A DNA stretch of 64,000 nt from Prevotella sp. MA2016 (GCF_000619825.1 NZ_JHUW01000006.1:496001-560000), one strand, 5' to 3'. Positions 1 to 8,113 are shown, counted from the first letter of the stretch. Translations and numbers: made by a program. The notes: generated by a model not told the origin, from the sequence alone.

Positions 1-38
1 GCATGGCTCTGCCTTCGCTTAATCGCAGCCTTCAATTT

Positions 39-2264
39 TTACATTTTTACATTTTTCAATTTTTCCTTCCTCCAGTGGTGGCGGTCGATTTTGATGATCC
101 ATCCGTCGCGCATCCAGCGTGAGATGATCATGCGCAGGGCCGATTCCGAGCAGTAGCCGCGCTTCAGGGCTCGCAGGTCGTCGAGGGTGAAGGTGGGAGC
201 CAGCTGGTCGAACACGCTGTGGTTGGCACCATATCGCTGGCATTCTTCGCTGGCTTCTACATACTGGTTCTGCAGGGCATCGCCGAAGGTTTTGATTTGC
301 TGCATCAGACAGTAGTCGGCCATCATCAGGGCAAAGTCGATACAAGCCTTGGATTCGCGGGTTGCAGCTGAGAGCAGGTGGAAAACCACGCCGCAGCGGA
401 AAGCGATGACGGCAGCACGCTTGCGGTAGGTGTCCTTCACGTGGTCGATGTCCTTGGCTGCCTCTACGCGCTTCTGCTCTACCCAGTTTTCGATAGCCTT
501 GCGCAGTCGGGGAGTGTCGATAAGTCCGCTGTAAGAGCGCAGACGGCTCACGGCTTCTTGAATCCTGGCTTCGTCGTCGGCAGAACGTCGGCCAAATTTG
601 GGCATTTTTGAGAATGAGCTGTCGGGCATCTCGGCCACCAATATGCGTGATGAGAGACCGTTCTCGATATTGTCGCTCTTAAAGCATTTGCGCATAGCAC
701 CGTTGGTGCCCAGCATCGTCCAGTTGTAGGCCACGTCAACCACACCCGATTCGGCAGCATCGCTGTTGTAGTCCTGACCCCACTCACCTCGGTCGAACGA
801 CAGTCGGTAGATGTCGTACTTCGAGCTCCATGAGCCGGCACCGTTGGTCTTGCGCAGCGTGTCCAGTTCCTCACCGAAGCTGTAGAGTGTGTGTCCCTGT
901 CCATTCTTCAGTCGCTTCAAGAGGGTAGAGCAGCTCACCGTCACCGGCACCATACGTATCAGCACCTTCGGGTCGTCGGGAGCTTTTTCATTAGCCTTAC
1001 GACTCTTCTTGCGCTCCTTCCATTCCTCTTCGCGCTTGCGGGCCAGTCTGTCCTCTTCGTCAAACTGTCGCTTCCAGATGTCAACGGCATTCTTCACCAC
1101 ACTCTTATTAGAAGCCTGCTCACCACGGATAATCGACATCAGCCCCAGATGCTGACGGTTGCCGTCGCAATACTCCACCTCCACCTGGTCGGCATAGGCA
1201 GCAGCTATCGGCAGCACACCGCAGAGCACAGGCATGTGCATCGACGCGGGCACACCAACCAGCGACTCTTTCAGTCCGATGGGCAGCGACCTCACCCCAA
1301 CCTTCTTCCAGGGAGAGAGAGCTTCATCCTGATCCATCTCTGCTGCTTGTGAGGGGTCGGGGCAGATTGATAGTTGATCCACTATCTGCTGTATCACCTT
1401 CGAGATGCCTTTAGGCTCCTCTTTGCAGGCCGAATCGATAATCGATTTCAACTCAGTCTCAGCGAGCCCGAATCGTGGCATCACCTGCATCAGCACCTCT
1501 TTCTTATTATCGCAGATAGCGCGCAGGTTCACGGCCAGCTGGTGCAGCTTTACATTACGCTCGCCCTCGGCAGGCTCACCACCATTGCGATGCCACCACT
1601 CAGCGATAATGTCTGAATACGAAATGCCTTTGAAGCACCTCTCCTCTCCTTCTTGCACCCCTTCGGTAGCAAGCGAGCAGAACTCGAGCGGGGAGGTGAC
1701 GGGTGAGGTGAACAGTCTCTCACTCACATAGTGGGTATGATCCTCCGGCACCATATAGATACATCTGTCAACACCCTTCACCTGCTTATCAGGCTCAAAC
1801 CCCGTAGCCTCTTTCATCAGCTGTTGGGCAGTGGCAGCATCCATGCCGGCAGGCAACTCCACCAGCACATGCGTACCCCTACGGGCCGACTCCTCCACCA
1901 GCAGCACCTCCATGCCCGCTGGCAGCGATAACTTCCACTCTTCAACACTTCCACTCTTCAACTTTTGAAGGATCTCCTCCGTGTGTCCCTTCTCATCAAA
2001 GTCCATCATCAGGCGGTTCAAAGGTTTGAGTGCATCAGCTGCAGCGCGATGGTTATCCTTAAACTCAGCGCAACTCGGTGTCCACACGGGCAGTCTGTGC
2101 TTCAGCTCGTCCTGACCGTTCTCTATGCGTTGGCACATCTCAGCCAACCAAGGTTCGCGTCGCAGGGCTTCCCATTCTTTTCGGGTCGAGGGTAGGCAGG
2201 GGGCACCGTGTCCCCTACCTATACAAGTGAAATATTCCTGTTCCATCAGCTCGTTTACTTCCAT
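39..2264 (-). CDS. BT4734-like / DUF3987 primase-like protein
   Basis: A 741-residue protein of the kind found in Bacteroidales accessory regions. The N-terminal third resembles the BT4734/VirE-N module, with an acidic DFD triplet at residues 88-90 like those of archaeo-eukaryotic primases. The rest resembles DUF3987, including a degenerate P-loop GEQASNKS at 381-388. Its role is not established; relatives sit in mobile or prophage-like islands and are presumed to act on DNA. Its start overlaps the 155-aa gene upstream by 10 bases, so the two are probably co-translated. Residues about 186-207 (TSPVTSPLEF...) look like an in-frame repeat insertion, since a close DNA copy lies in the acyl ligase at 12260-14938. 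The last residues (KLKNVKM) derive from an AT-rich intergenic repeat that reads through the end of the gene. Confidence 0.8.
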   Translation of the reverse strand: MEVNELMEQEYFTCIGRGHGAPCLPSTRKEWEALRREPWLAEMCQRIENGQDELKHRLPVWTPSCAEFKDNHRAAADALKPLNRLMMDFDEKGHTEEILQKLKSGSVEEWKLSLPAGMEVLLVEESARRGTHVLVELPAGMDAATAQQLMKEATGFEPDKQVKGVDRCIYMVPEDHTHYVSERLFTSPVTSPLEFCSLATEGVQEGEERCFKGISYSDIIAEWWHRNGGEPAEGERNVKLHQLAVNLRAICDNKKEVLMQVMPRFGLAETELKSIIDSACKEEPKGISKVIQQIVDQLSICPDPSQAAEMDQDEALSPWKKVGVRSLPIGLKESLVGVPASMHMPVLCGVLPIAAAYADQVEVEYCDGNRQHLGLMSIIRGEQASNKSVVKNAVDIWKRQFDEEDRLARKREEEWKERKKSRKANEKAPDDPKVLIRMVPVTVSCSTLLKRLKNGQGHTLYSFGEELDTLRKTNGAGSWSSKYDIYRLSFDRGEWGQDYNSDAAESGVVDVAYNWTMLGTNGAMRKCFKSDNIENGLSSRILVAEMPDSSFSKMPKFGRRSADDEARIQEAVSRLRSYSGLIDTPRLRKAIENWVEQKRVEAAKDIDHVKDTYRKRAAVIAFRCGVVFHLLSAATRESKACIDFALMMADYCLMQQIKTFGDALQNQYVEASEECQRYGANHSVFDQLAPTFTLDDLRALKRGYCSESALRMIISRWMRDGWIIKIDRHHWRKEKLKNVKM
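1645..1710 (-). repeat. In-frame palindromic repeat insertion, copy 1
   Basis: Read on the minus strand, this GC-rich stretch encodes TSPVTSPLEFCSLATEGVQE inside the DUF3987 protein. Over a 42-base core running from CCGCTCGAG to GCAAGAA it matches positions 13736-13777 at 37 bases by my hand alignment, although the host proteins are unrelated. The ends are complementary (CCCCG... against ...GAAGGGG). Confidence 0.6.
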
Positions 2265-2722
2265 ATTGTTTCCTCCTTTCTTGTTTTAAAGTACGACATA
2301 ATCTCGTCGGCCTCCTCTTGGTAGAGAGCCTTGGTGAGTGCCAGCCCGTATTTCTTCGGGAACTTAAAGGTTACGTATACAAACTCCTCGTCCATACGTC
2401 GGCGTGGTCCTTCTTTGTGATACCCGTCGGCCTTGAGGCGATACTGCGGTCTGGTTATTTTCACAGCCCCATGTGCCGTCTCGTAAAGCGTCTCGTGTCT
2501 AGGACCTTTCTTGCCCACATTGTAGCGCTTCACTCTGGTGCGTCCGTCGGCATCCACCTCTACGCCTGCACGATAGCGCACCCGACTGCCATCAGTCACC
2601 TGCTTCTCATTCTCCCACGGACATGGATATATGTTGATATCGCCGTTGGCCATGAAGTTAATACTTGCATCCATCTGGATGGTGCTATTAAGAATCTGTT
2701 CTTGATAATTCTGAGGATTCAT
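2255..2722 (-). CDS. Conserved hypothetical protein upstream of the DUF3987 gene
   Basis: A 155-residue soluble protein that I do not recognise. It is rich in basic and aromatic residues in its second half (VTFKFPKKYGLALTKALYQ), has no signal peptide or membrane segment, and has a mid-section of charged beta-like sequence (VRYRAGVEVDADGRTRVKRY). It overlaps the start of the DUF3987 gene by 10 bases and should be translated with it, so a shared function is likely. No family assignment is offered. Confidence 0.65.
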   Translation of the reverse strand: MNPQNYQEQILNSTIQMDASINFMANGDINIYPCPWENEKQVTDGSRVRYRAGVEVDADGRTRVKRYNVGKKGPRHETLYETAHGAVKITRPQYRLKADGYHKEGPRRRMDEEFVYVTFKFPKKYGLALTKALYQEEADEIMSYFKTRKEETIWK

Positions 2723-2836
2723 TGTTTCTGGGTTTTGGTTGAGCGAAGCTTCAGAAGGGTGGCCACCTTTCGATTGTGATTGAAATCTCGCGAGACTCCG
2801 TTCACCTCAACTCAGAGTTAAAAACTTGAAAATTTG

Positions 2837-2992
2837 TTAGCGATTAAGATACTGCATGTAGAAAGGTTGATTGCCCCCTCTGTTAGTTCTTCTACTCAGC
2901 ATTCTGCACTTGTTCATCAGCGCCATCTGCTGTCGAGCCTGATTAACCATCAGAGGGTAGTTTTCTTTGAAAATTTGCTTTTTTATTGACAT
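2837..2992 (-). CDS. Possible 51-aa protein
   Basis: A short reading frame starting MSIKKQIFKENYPLMVNQAR, basic and partly helical, 114 bases upstream of the 155-aa gene on the same strand. The longer frame reaching 3298 crosses a promoter-like TACCTTTG on this strand (3063-3070), so the ATG at 2992 is the plausible start. Coding status is uncertain; it is reported because it would be the first gene of the DUF3987 operon. Confidence 0.3.
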   Translation of the reverse strand: MSIKKQIFKENYPLMVNQARQQMALMNKCRMLSRRTNRGGNQPFYMQYLNR

Positions 2993-3224
2993 AAAAATAA
3001 TGGTGTACTCACAGGGCTTAACCTCCGCACCGTTGCATTCGGTTTTTCTGTTTTCCGAGTGCAAAGGTATATGGAAAAAGGGGCCCTTCCGAATAATTTT
3101 TGCACTATATCCTCGCTTGTCTAATGAGTCTAATTCATTGGCGTATTTCTGTCTAATGAATCTAATAAAATGTCTAACTAAATGACTCAAAAAACGTATA
3201 ATATTCAGATTTTTGCCTCTTTTC

Positions 3225-3255
3225 TTGGAATTCTCAATTATTTGCAATATATTTG
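3225..3255 (+). promoter_or_regulatory. Bacteroidota promoter for the 46-aa gene
   Basis: TTG at 3225-3227, a 20-base spacer, and TATATTTG at 3248-3255 match the Bacteroides -33/-7 consensus exactly. Transcription should start near 3259, giving a leader of about 23 bases that contains AAAGGA before the ATG at 3282. Confidence 0.75.
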
Positions 3256-3281
3256 CACCAAGAAAAGAAGAAAGGACAAAA

Positions 3282-3422
3282 ATGGACAAGAGATTCACAC
3301 CACGTTCAAACGAAGAGATGCTTGCTGCAGTGCGAGCATTTCAGGCAAGGCAGCGTAAATGGTTTGAGGAATCAAACAAACGTTTGGAAAAGAGAGTCGT
3401 TGAACACGAACTTGCTGTTTAG
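3282..3422 (+). CDS. Small charged helical protein (46 aa)
   Basis: MDKRFTPRSNEEMLAAVRAF... is almost entirely charged helix (RQRKWFEESNKRLEKRVVEHE), without a signal peptide. The ATG at 3282 is chosen over the longer frame from 3213 because a consensus promoter lies at 3225-3255 and AAAGGA precedes the ATG. It is followed after 6 bases by the 166-aa gene, so the two form a small operon. Function unknown; the size, charge and position before a partner gene would suit a small regulator, but nothing in the sequence proves that. Confidence 0.6.
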   Translation: MDKRFTPRSNEEMLAAVRAFQARQRKWFEESNKRLEKRVVEHELAV

Positions 3423-3428
3423 ACATTT

Positions 3429-3929
3429 ATGTACACACTTGATTTAAATCGGCTTAATCTCCGTTCTCCCTATTTTGTTTGGAAGGTGAAGGACGGAGTT
3501 TTTGCGTTTGATACTGATTACGAAGTATGTTACGAAATTGGTTTGAGCGTCAATACAGAGATACTACAGATGGAGGTATGTGCTTTCGATATCAATAATA
3601 AGAATAAAAAGCCATCACCCAATGACCGCAAACTCCGCGATACCATCCTTGCCATCATCGAAGAGTTCTTCCGTACTAATGGTGGCGTACTGCTTTATAT
3701 CTGTGCTACTGGCGACGATATGCAGAAGTACCGCTTCCGCTTGTTTCTGCGCTGGTTCAATACCTATGAGCATCGCGACCTATATGAAATCCGTACCGTT
3801 GAGGACGTGATGGACGATAATACTCCCAACTATGGCGCTATTATCGTAGAAAAAACGCACCCAGACCTAGAATTGATCCTGGCGCGTTTTGATGAGTTGG
3901 CTGCATTTCTAAAAAAGCCTATCGAGTAA
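3429..3929 (+). CDS. DUF6169-like protein of unknown function
   Basis: A 166-residue acidic cytoplasmic protein, second gene of a two-gene unit with the 46-aa frame. The pattern of an N-terminal beta-rich part (SPYFVWKVKDGVFAFDTDYEVCYEI) followed by helices and then GGVLLYICATGDDMQKYRFRLF resembles small proteins annotated DUF6169 in Bacteroides and Prevotella; that family call is from memory and tentative. It converges with the 223-aa gene and overlaps its end by 11 bases. No catalytic motif seen. Confidence 0.65.
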   Translation: MYTLDLNRLNLRSPYFVWKVKDGVFAFDTDYEVCYEIGLSVNTEILQMEVCAFDINNKNKKPSPNDRKLRDTILAIIEEFFRTNGGVLLYICATGDDMQKYRFRLFLRWFNTYEHRDLYEIRTVEDVMDDNTPNYGAIIVEKTHPDLELILARFDELAAFLKKPIE

Positions 3930-4590
3930 TATTCTCCTTCAATATATCTTGTTTCAGGGCAATAAGTTTTGTGTATAGCCCATGATAGGCAACTCTGACG
4001 ATACGTTCTATTTTCGCGGGCTTCATTGCCGTCATGCGTCGGCGGTTAGCCTCGATATCTACAAGGTTTACGGGCCTGCCGTTCATCATCCATTTGGCCT
4101 GCTCAGCAGAGACGCTTTTACAGATGTTACGGATACGTTCCTCATCATCTGTACTGATGATATCAGGGAGCCATTTGGCTATCTGGCGCACAAAGCCCAC
4201 CGCGGTTACCACATTCTCGTGATTGCTGCGTGTCTCAAACAATCCGGCATCGTAGATGGCCTGATATAGCCAATACCACTCCAAGCCTGTGCTAAGGTCT
4301 ATCTTTTCCTGATCACCCATGCCGACGGATTCGTTGATGATTGTTCGCAACTGCAACAATCGCTCGTTGGTGGTAAACAACTCATCAGAGAAAACATCAT
4401 TGACCAGCAACTCGTTACATTCCCCTGCGGTTTCCTTGACTTCTTCCACAACCTCGGCTTCCTCGACATTGTCTTTGAAGAATGCTTTGATAAGTGTACC
4501 TAAGTTGTCGCCGCTCACATGGTCAATATGGAGCACCTTCTTGTGGTCATGATGAATGGCTCCGTCTTCATAATGATAATTGTCACTCAT
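3919..4590 (-). CDS. Hypothetical protein, partner of the 460-aa protein
   Basis: A 223-residue soluble protein. The N-terminus is His/Asp rich (YHYEDGAIHHDHKKVLHIDH), then an acidic linker (EEAEVVEEVKE), then a mostly helical C-terminal two thirds. It overlaps the 460-aa gene upstream by 8 bases and is almost certainly translated with it. I do not recognise the family. The His-rich start could bind metal, but no defined motif supports this. Confidence 0.65.
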   Translation of the reverse strand: MSDNYHYEDGAIHHDHKKVLHIDHVSGDNLGTLIKAFFKDNVEEAEVVEEVKETAGECNELLVNDVFSDELFTTNERLLQLRTIINESVGMGDQEKIDLSTGLEWYWLYQAIYDAGLFETRSNHENVVTAVGFVRQIAKWLPDIISTDDEERIRNICKSVSAEQAKWMMNGRPVNLVDIEANRRRMTAMKPAKIERIVRVAYHGLYTKLIALKQDILKENITR

Positions 4591-5965
4591 TGGTCAGTCG
4601 TTTTAGTTGTACTACCTTGTCTTTTTCTTCTCCCAGCACCAGTTGGCTGCGCTTATCATCGTGGGTGGCTCCGCTGGCATAGTTGTACGAGGTGGTTGGC
4701 CGCTCGGCAACTTTCATTATCGCATCGGTCAAGTCGCGTTGCTGGTCAATAGGTTCATATAGACGCTTGCGATATTTTTCAAGCAGAGATGGATAATTCT
4801 CACGCCAAGCCTCCTGCATACAGATGATGGGATTGGCATTCAACTTCAACAGAAAATCCCACGCCACACCTGGAGGATACTTCATCAGCTCCTTGTCAAC
4901 ATCTTCGATAGGGATAGCCGAAAGCACCATCTTCTGCAACATGTCCTCTGCCCTGTCCAGCTGCTTGTGCAATAGTTTTGTCTGATGTTCCATCTCGGCA
5001 ATCAGTTCGTCTTTATGATTACTCTCGTCCTCCACCTCCTTATAGCTCTTGGGTCTGTTCTCACGGAGCATACGTTGGAAATCCTCAGGGAACAGTGCGT
5101 CGCATAACTCATAGAGTACCTCCGAATGGTCTTTTATCCGGTTCAGTTCCTCTCCCATCAGCATGATGATCTTGTCCATCTCACGTTGATGCCTGCGGTC
5201 AAGATGCAGTTCGTCCACGCAGTCAATAAGGCCGCAGTAGAAGATGTGCATGTGGGGTCTGAACGACTGGCTTGCCTTCAACACGGTTTCAGCCACCTTC
5301 TTGAAGCTGGTCCATCTGACACCGATGATATGCCGTATCATTACCGAATAGTAGTGCTTCAGAAACTTCCATTGGTTGTTGAGCAGAGCCAACTGTTCCC
5401 TCTTCTTCTCCAGTGTCCACTCCTGCTGCATAATCATTGTGAAGGCGTGCAATATACACAGCACCTCGTCGGTCTTATAATTGTAGCACATCTCAGCCTT
5501 GAAAAGCATCTCTTTCAATTTCTCCGACAGTCTCACCCAGTCTTGCTTGCAACCGCTTTCGAACAGCATTTTCAGCAGATGGAAGAACCGGTAGATACGT
5601 TTCTCCTCCTTTTCAAAGCGATTCAGGTTGTCACCCCAGCCTTCAGCCGCCACAATCAGGTCTTGCTCAGAGGCCCACTGGCCAAATTGGTCATCGTCCT
5701 CTATGGCGTGATCCATCTTGTGGCGTATGCTTTCCAACTTTGTTCCTACACAACAAATACGCGTGTCGCCATTCAGGTACATCTTGTAATAAGGTAGCAT
5801 CATTTCGTGCAGTAGTTTTTGGTATGTTGCATCTTTCGGTGGGAAACCTTCACGATGGTAATACTTCTTGTAGACCGACACCTCCTCAACATCATTACCC
5901 ATCAGCAGCTCTAATGGATTGATGACGCTATCCTGAATGTACTCTTTATAGTATTCTATGTTCAT
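4583..5965 (-). CDS. Hypothetical helical protein (460 aa)
   Basis: A long, mainly helical cytoplasmic protein with a predicted coiled coil near residues 315-345 (HKDELIAEMEHQTKLLHKQL). No transmembrane segment, nucleotide-binding loop or nuclease motif was found. It heads a two-gene operon with the 223-aa gene (8-base overlap). A TATCTTTG box on the minus strand (5994-6001) about 30 bases upstream of the ATG gives it a promoter, though no TTG stands at the right spacing. Family unknown; its place in an accessory stretch suggests a mobile or defence-type module, which is inference only. Confidence 0.65.
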   Translation of the reverse strand: MNIEYYKEYIQDSVINPLELLMGNDVEEVSVYKKYYHREGFPPKDATYQKLLHEMMLPYYKMYLNGDTRICCVGTKLESIRHKMDHAIEDDDQFGQWASEQDLIVAAEGWGDNLNRFEKEEKRIYRFFHLLKMLFESGCKQDWVRLSEKLKEMLFKAEMCYNYKTDEVLCILHAFTMIMQQEWTLEKKREQLALLNNQWKFLKHYYSVMIRHIIGVRWTSFKKVAETVLKASQSFRPHMHIFYCGLIDCVDELHLDRRHQREMDKIIMLMGEELNRIKDHSEVLYELCDALFPEDFQRMLRENRPKSYKEVEDESNHKDELIAEMEHQTKLLHKQLDRAEDMLQKMVLSAIPIEDVDKELMKYPPGVAWDFLLKLNANPIICMQEAWRENYPSLLEKYRKRLYEPIDQQRDLTDAIMKVAERPTTSYNYASGATHDDKRSQLVLGEEKDKVVQLKRLTNE

Positions 5966-6228
5966 GTTGTCTTATAGTTTTTTTTTCAGCGCGCAAAGAT
6001 AGAAAAAATCCCGCTCTTCTTGATACGAACGGGGAAAATTTTATGGTTAAATATTGTCAATCGCATCATATTTATGTACCACCAGTCTTGACAACATTCA
6101 TTTTTTCAACTGGTGACAATTTGCCACCGTTTCATTTGTCCAGTTCTTTTGAATAACCTTCTCTCAATATGTGTCAGTTCTTGTCTGTTCCATTGTCAGC
6201 TCTGCGGTAAATTTATATCTACCTGATA

Positions 6229-6441
6229 TTATAATTCACTATCCATTGCGTCATAATCGTCTATGAAAAACGTTTTCTTTATGCCATTACGTTCTTCTTC
6301 AACTTCATAATTCACCTCAATATAATAGTTGCCAACTTTGGCATAATTTACATACTGGACTTCTGCATGATGCACTCGTCCATCCTCATCGCAATACCAG
6401 TATATTGTATCGCCAACTTTAAATTTTGGGGGATTTGTCAT
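6229..6441 (-). CDS. Small protein downstream of the RelB/DinJ antitoxin
   Basis: About 70 residues from the ATG at 6441 (MTNPPKFKVGDTIYWYCDED...), acidic, with a KOW- or SH3-like opening KFKVGDTIYW. A longer version from 6528 would overlap the antitoxin gene by 59 bases; I prefer the inner ATG because it lies 28 bases after the antitoxin stop. This is where a RelE/YafQ toxin gene would normally sit, but the sequence shows no RelE-like basic core and is acidic. It may be a new partner or an unrelated passenger. Confidence 0.5.
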   Translation of the reverse strand: MTNPPKFKVGDTIYWYCDEDGRVHHAEVQYVNYAKVGNYYIEVNYEVEEERNGIKKTFFIDDYDAMDSEL

Positions 6442-6469
6442 ATCTATCTTTATAATGATTCCAAGATCT

Positions 6470-6778
6470 TCATTGTTTCCGCCTTTTCCTTTCTTCGCGG
6501 GCCAATCTAATTTCTTCGTTGATTTCATCAAGAGTCATTTCCGGACGGGAATCATCGGCAACTACACTCGCGCGAAATTCCTGAAACCTCTTTAGTGCGG
6601 GATTTTCGGCCTCGGGCTCGTTGAGATCAATCTTGAATGGAATGCTACGCGTTCTCACTGCAGCTTTTACAAAAACGTTGATGGCGGTGTTGGCGCTCAT
6701 CCCGATCTCGTTACACAGTTCGTTGAACTGCTTCTTTAGTTGTGAGTCCAGCCTCACGGTCATAGATACCTGTGCCAT
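6470..6778 (-). CDS. RelB/DinJ-family antitoxin
   Basis: A 102-residue ribbon-helix-helix protein. The start AQVSMTVRLDSQLKKQFNEL followed by CNEIGMSANTAINVFVKAAV is the classic RelB/DinJ N-terminal domain, and the charged C-terminal tail (residues 60-102) is the usual toxin-binding part. Such proteins neutralise an endoribonuclease toxin and repress their own promoter. No recognisable RelE or YafQ toxin follows; the next gene encodes a small acidic protein. A TATATTTG box and a 10-bp inverted repeat directly upstream fit autoregulation. Confidence 0.88.
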   Translation of the reverse strand: MAQVSMTVRLDSQLKKQFNELCNEIGMSANTAINVFVKAAVRTRSIPFKIDLNEPEAENPALKRFQEFRASVVADDSRPEMTLDEINEEIRLAREERKRRKQ

Positions 6779-6800
6779 ATTCTTATCTGTTTTATTGCTG

Positions 6801-6846
6801 CAAATATAATCATTTTTACGTCATAGTGAAATCATAATGACGTAAA
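6801..6846 (-). promoter_or_regulatory. Antitoxin promoter with operator palindrome
   Basis: On the minus strand TATATTTG (6801-6808) forms the -7 box. Perfect 10-bp arms TTTACGTCAT (6815-6824) and ATGACGTAAA (6837-6846), separated by 12 bases, enclose the region where the -33 box should be. This is the geometry expected for a ribbon-helix-helix antitoxin repressing its own gene. Confidence 0.65.
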
Positions 6847-6867
6847 TTTGTGTCTTTTTAATAATTT

Positions 6868-7038
6868 GTCGTCACATCGCCACTTTGTGACAATGTCACA
6901 TTAAGGTACTTGCTTGTTTCCGTGGGTGTGTCTTTAGAATATATAATAATTTTAATTATTATATATTTGTAGTTAGGGCAGGGGTGCAGTTTTGAGGGGG
7001 CTTAATGTTGCAAAGTGGCAAAGTGGCGATGTGGCAAC
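6868..7038. repeat. 171-bp near-symmetrical palindromic element
   Basis: Inside the 534-base gap between the antitoxin and HU genes. Outer arms 6868-6887 and 7019-7038 match in inverted orientation at 18 of 20 bases, and weaker pairing continues to 6905/7001. An inner perfect palindrome has 13-bp arms, 6938-6950 and 6955-6967. Both share one centre near 6953. A TATATTTG promoter box (6962-6969) sits in the inner arm and TGTGACA-A-TGTCACA (6886-6900) lies in the left arm. I see no convincing gene in this gap. Confidence 0.6.
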
Positions 7039-7177
7039 CGAAAATGCGCATCTTGCCCGTTATCGGCGAAAAGTAATACACGAGGGCCGAAAATTACGGC
7101 TTCGAGCCTCGAAGATTACTTCTCTTCAAAATTCATCAAATTCTTCATCAAAATCGGGCCAATTGGAGGGACGAATT

Positions 7178-7208
7178 TTGGATGCGCACGAGAAATGTTG
7201 TACCTTTG
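7178..7208 (+). promoter_or_regulatory. Promoter of the HU-smalltalk unit
   Basis: TTG at 7178-7180, a 20-base spacer and TACCTTTG at 7201-7208 match the consensus. Transcription should begin near 7212, leaving a leader of about 100 bases before HU. Confidence 0.75.
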
Positions 7209-7312
7209 CAGTGCATTTGGAGATACACTTCACTTGCAGTAGAAGCGGGAGGCAGGTCACCCGATGTAGTTGGCCGCAATGAATCTAATACCATGTAAAA
7301 CACATTTAAATT

Positions 7313-7855
7313 ATGGCAAAAATTTTGTATGAAGTAAAGCAGAACACTAACAGCGCATCGAGTGCTTTTGGTAAGTGGTTCGCTAACATCAAGAACCTGG
7401 AAACGCTGAACACGCGCAGGTTGGCTAATCACATCTCGGAGCATGGCTCTATCTACACCCCCGACGTGGTGTTTGGCGTGCTGGAAAAGTTTCGCTCGTG
7501 TCTCATTGAGATGCTGCTGGAGAGTAAGAAGGTGAAGATTGACGGCCTTGGCACGTTCTACTGCACCTTGGAGAACCAGAAGAACGGTGCGGTGAAGAAG
7601 GAGGATTTCAACGTGGGTAAGCACCTGAAGGCGCTGCACATCCGATTCCTGCCCGAGCAGGCTGCCGAGGAGAATATCTCGTCGAGAGAGTTCCTGAAGA
7701 AGGCCGAGTTTATCAACATCGAGAGTTTGGTGAAGGGAGAGGAAACCTCCCCTGGGACCTCCCCCAGCCCCTCCCAGGGAGGGGAGAATAGCGGCGGTGG
7801 AAACACCTCTGGCGGTGGTAGCTATGATCCGATAGACGAGCCGAACGGTGACTAA
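7313..7855 (+). CDS. HU-family DNA-binding protein
   Basis: A 180-residue member of the HU/IHF-like group typical of Bacteroidales. Residues about 1-125 carry the fold (TRRLANHISEHGSIYTPDVV, then VKIDGLGTFYCTLENQ, corresponding to the HU dimer core and arm). The C-terminal 50 residues are a disordered Pro/Ser/Gly tail (SPGTSPSPSQGG...GGGNTSGGGS) encoded by a CCTCCC-rich hairpin that looks inserted. It probably bends or coats DNA. Followed after 87 bases by smalltalk, a pairing common in this phylum's accessory regions. Confidence 0.85.
   Translation: MAKILYEVKQNTNSASSAFGKWFANIKNLETLNTRRLANHISEHGSIYTPDVVFGVLEKFRSCLIEMLLESKKVKIDGLGTFYCTLENQKNGAVKKEDFNVGKHLKALHIRFLPEQAAEENISSREFLKKAEFINIESLVKGEETSPGTSPSPSQGGENSGGGNTSGGGSYDPIDEPNGD
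7746..7786 (+). repeat. GC-rich hairpin inside the HU tail
   Basis: CTCCCCTGGGA near the left end and TCCCAGGGAGGGGAG at the right end are inverted copies separated by a C-rich loop. It encodes TSPGTSPSPSQGG, reminiscent of the TSPVTSP insertion in the DUF3987 protein, so it may be a third member of the same in-frame repeat group. Confidence 0.45.
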
Positions 7856-7942
7856 GGGTTTGGGGCTTCGGCCCCACCCAACTTTAAATTGAAAAATGTA
7901 AAAATGCAAAAATTGAAAATGCAAAAATGCAAAAATTGAGTT

Positions 7943-8044
7943 ATGAGCAAGAAAGAGACGATTAAGTTTGTGGCGCAGCTGATAGCGTCGATTGCGTCGG
8001 CGATAATCACGGCGCTGGGCACTACCTCGTGTATGGGGTATTAA
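7943..8044 (+). CDS. Smalltalk protein (33 aa)
   Basis: MSKKETIKFVAQLIASIASA followed by IITALGTTSCMGY matches the micro-protein family called smalltalk in Bacteroidales genomes. It is one hydrophobic helix ending in a Cys within SCMGY, so probably membrane-associated, perhaps a short lipoprotein-like peptide. It lies just downstream of HU, its usual partner. Function is unknown. A run of AAAATGCAAAAATTGA repeats fills the spacer before it, and a rho-independent terminator follows. Confidence 0.85.
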   Translation: MSKKETIKFVAQLIASIASAIITALGTTSCMGY

Positions 8045-8073
8045 GCTGAATGGTTAATGAGTCGAAAGGCTTG

Positions 8074-8113
8074 GGGGAGGGGAAACGAATGTTTCTCCTT
8101 CCCTGTTTTTTTT
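8074..8113 (+). terminator. Rho-independent terminator after smalltalk
   Basis: GGGAGGGGAAAC, a GAAT loop, GTTTCTCCTTCCC (paired with two G-U), then TG and eight T. It abuts the end of the convergent LuxR gene. Confidence 0.85.

Noticed and set aside
6229..6441. RelE/YafQ toxin
   Set aside because: No basic core, no catalytic residues of the family, and the protein is acidic.
7012..7035. Start of a CRISPR array (AAAGTGGC repeated)
   Set aside because: Three 8-base units without spacers; part of the palindrome arm.
6992..7282. 96-codon frame in the gap before HU
   Set aside because: It crosses the palindromic element and the HU promoter, and has arginine-rich random-like sequence.
7148..7924. 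258-codon open frame on the minus strand opposite HU
   Set aside because: It runs antisense through a clear HU gene and its promoter and terminator, and the translation shows no family features.
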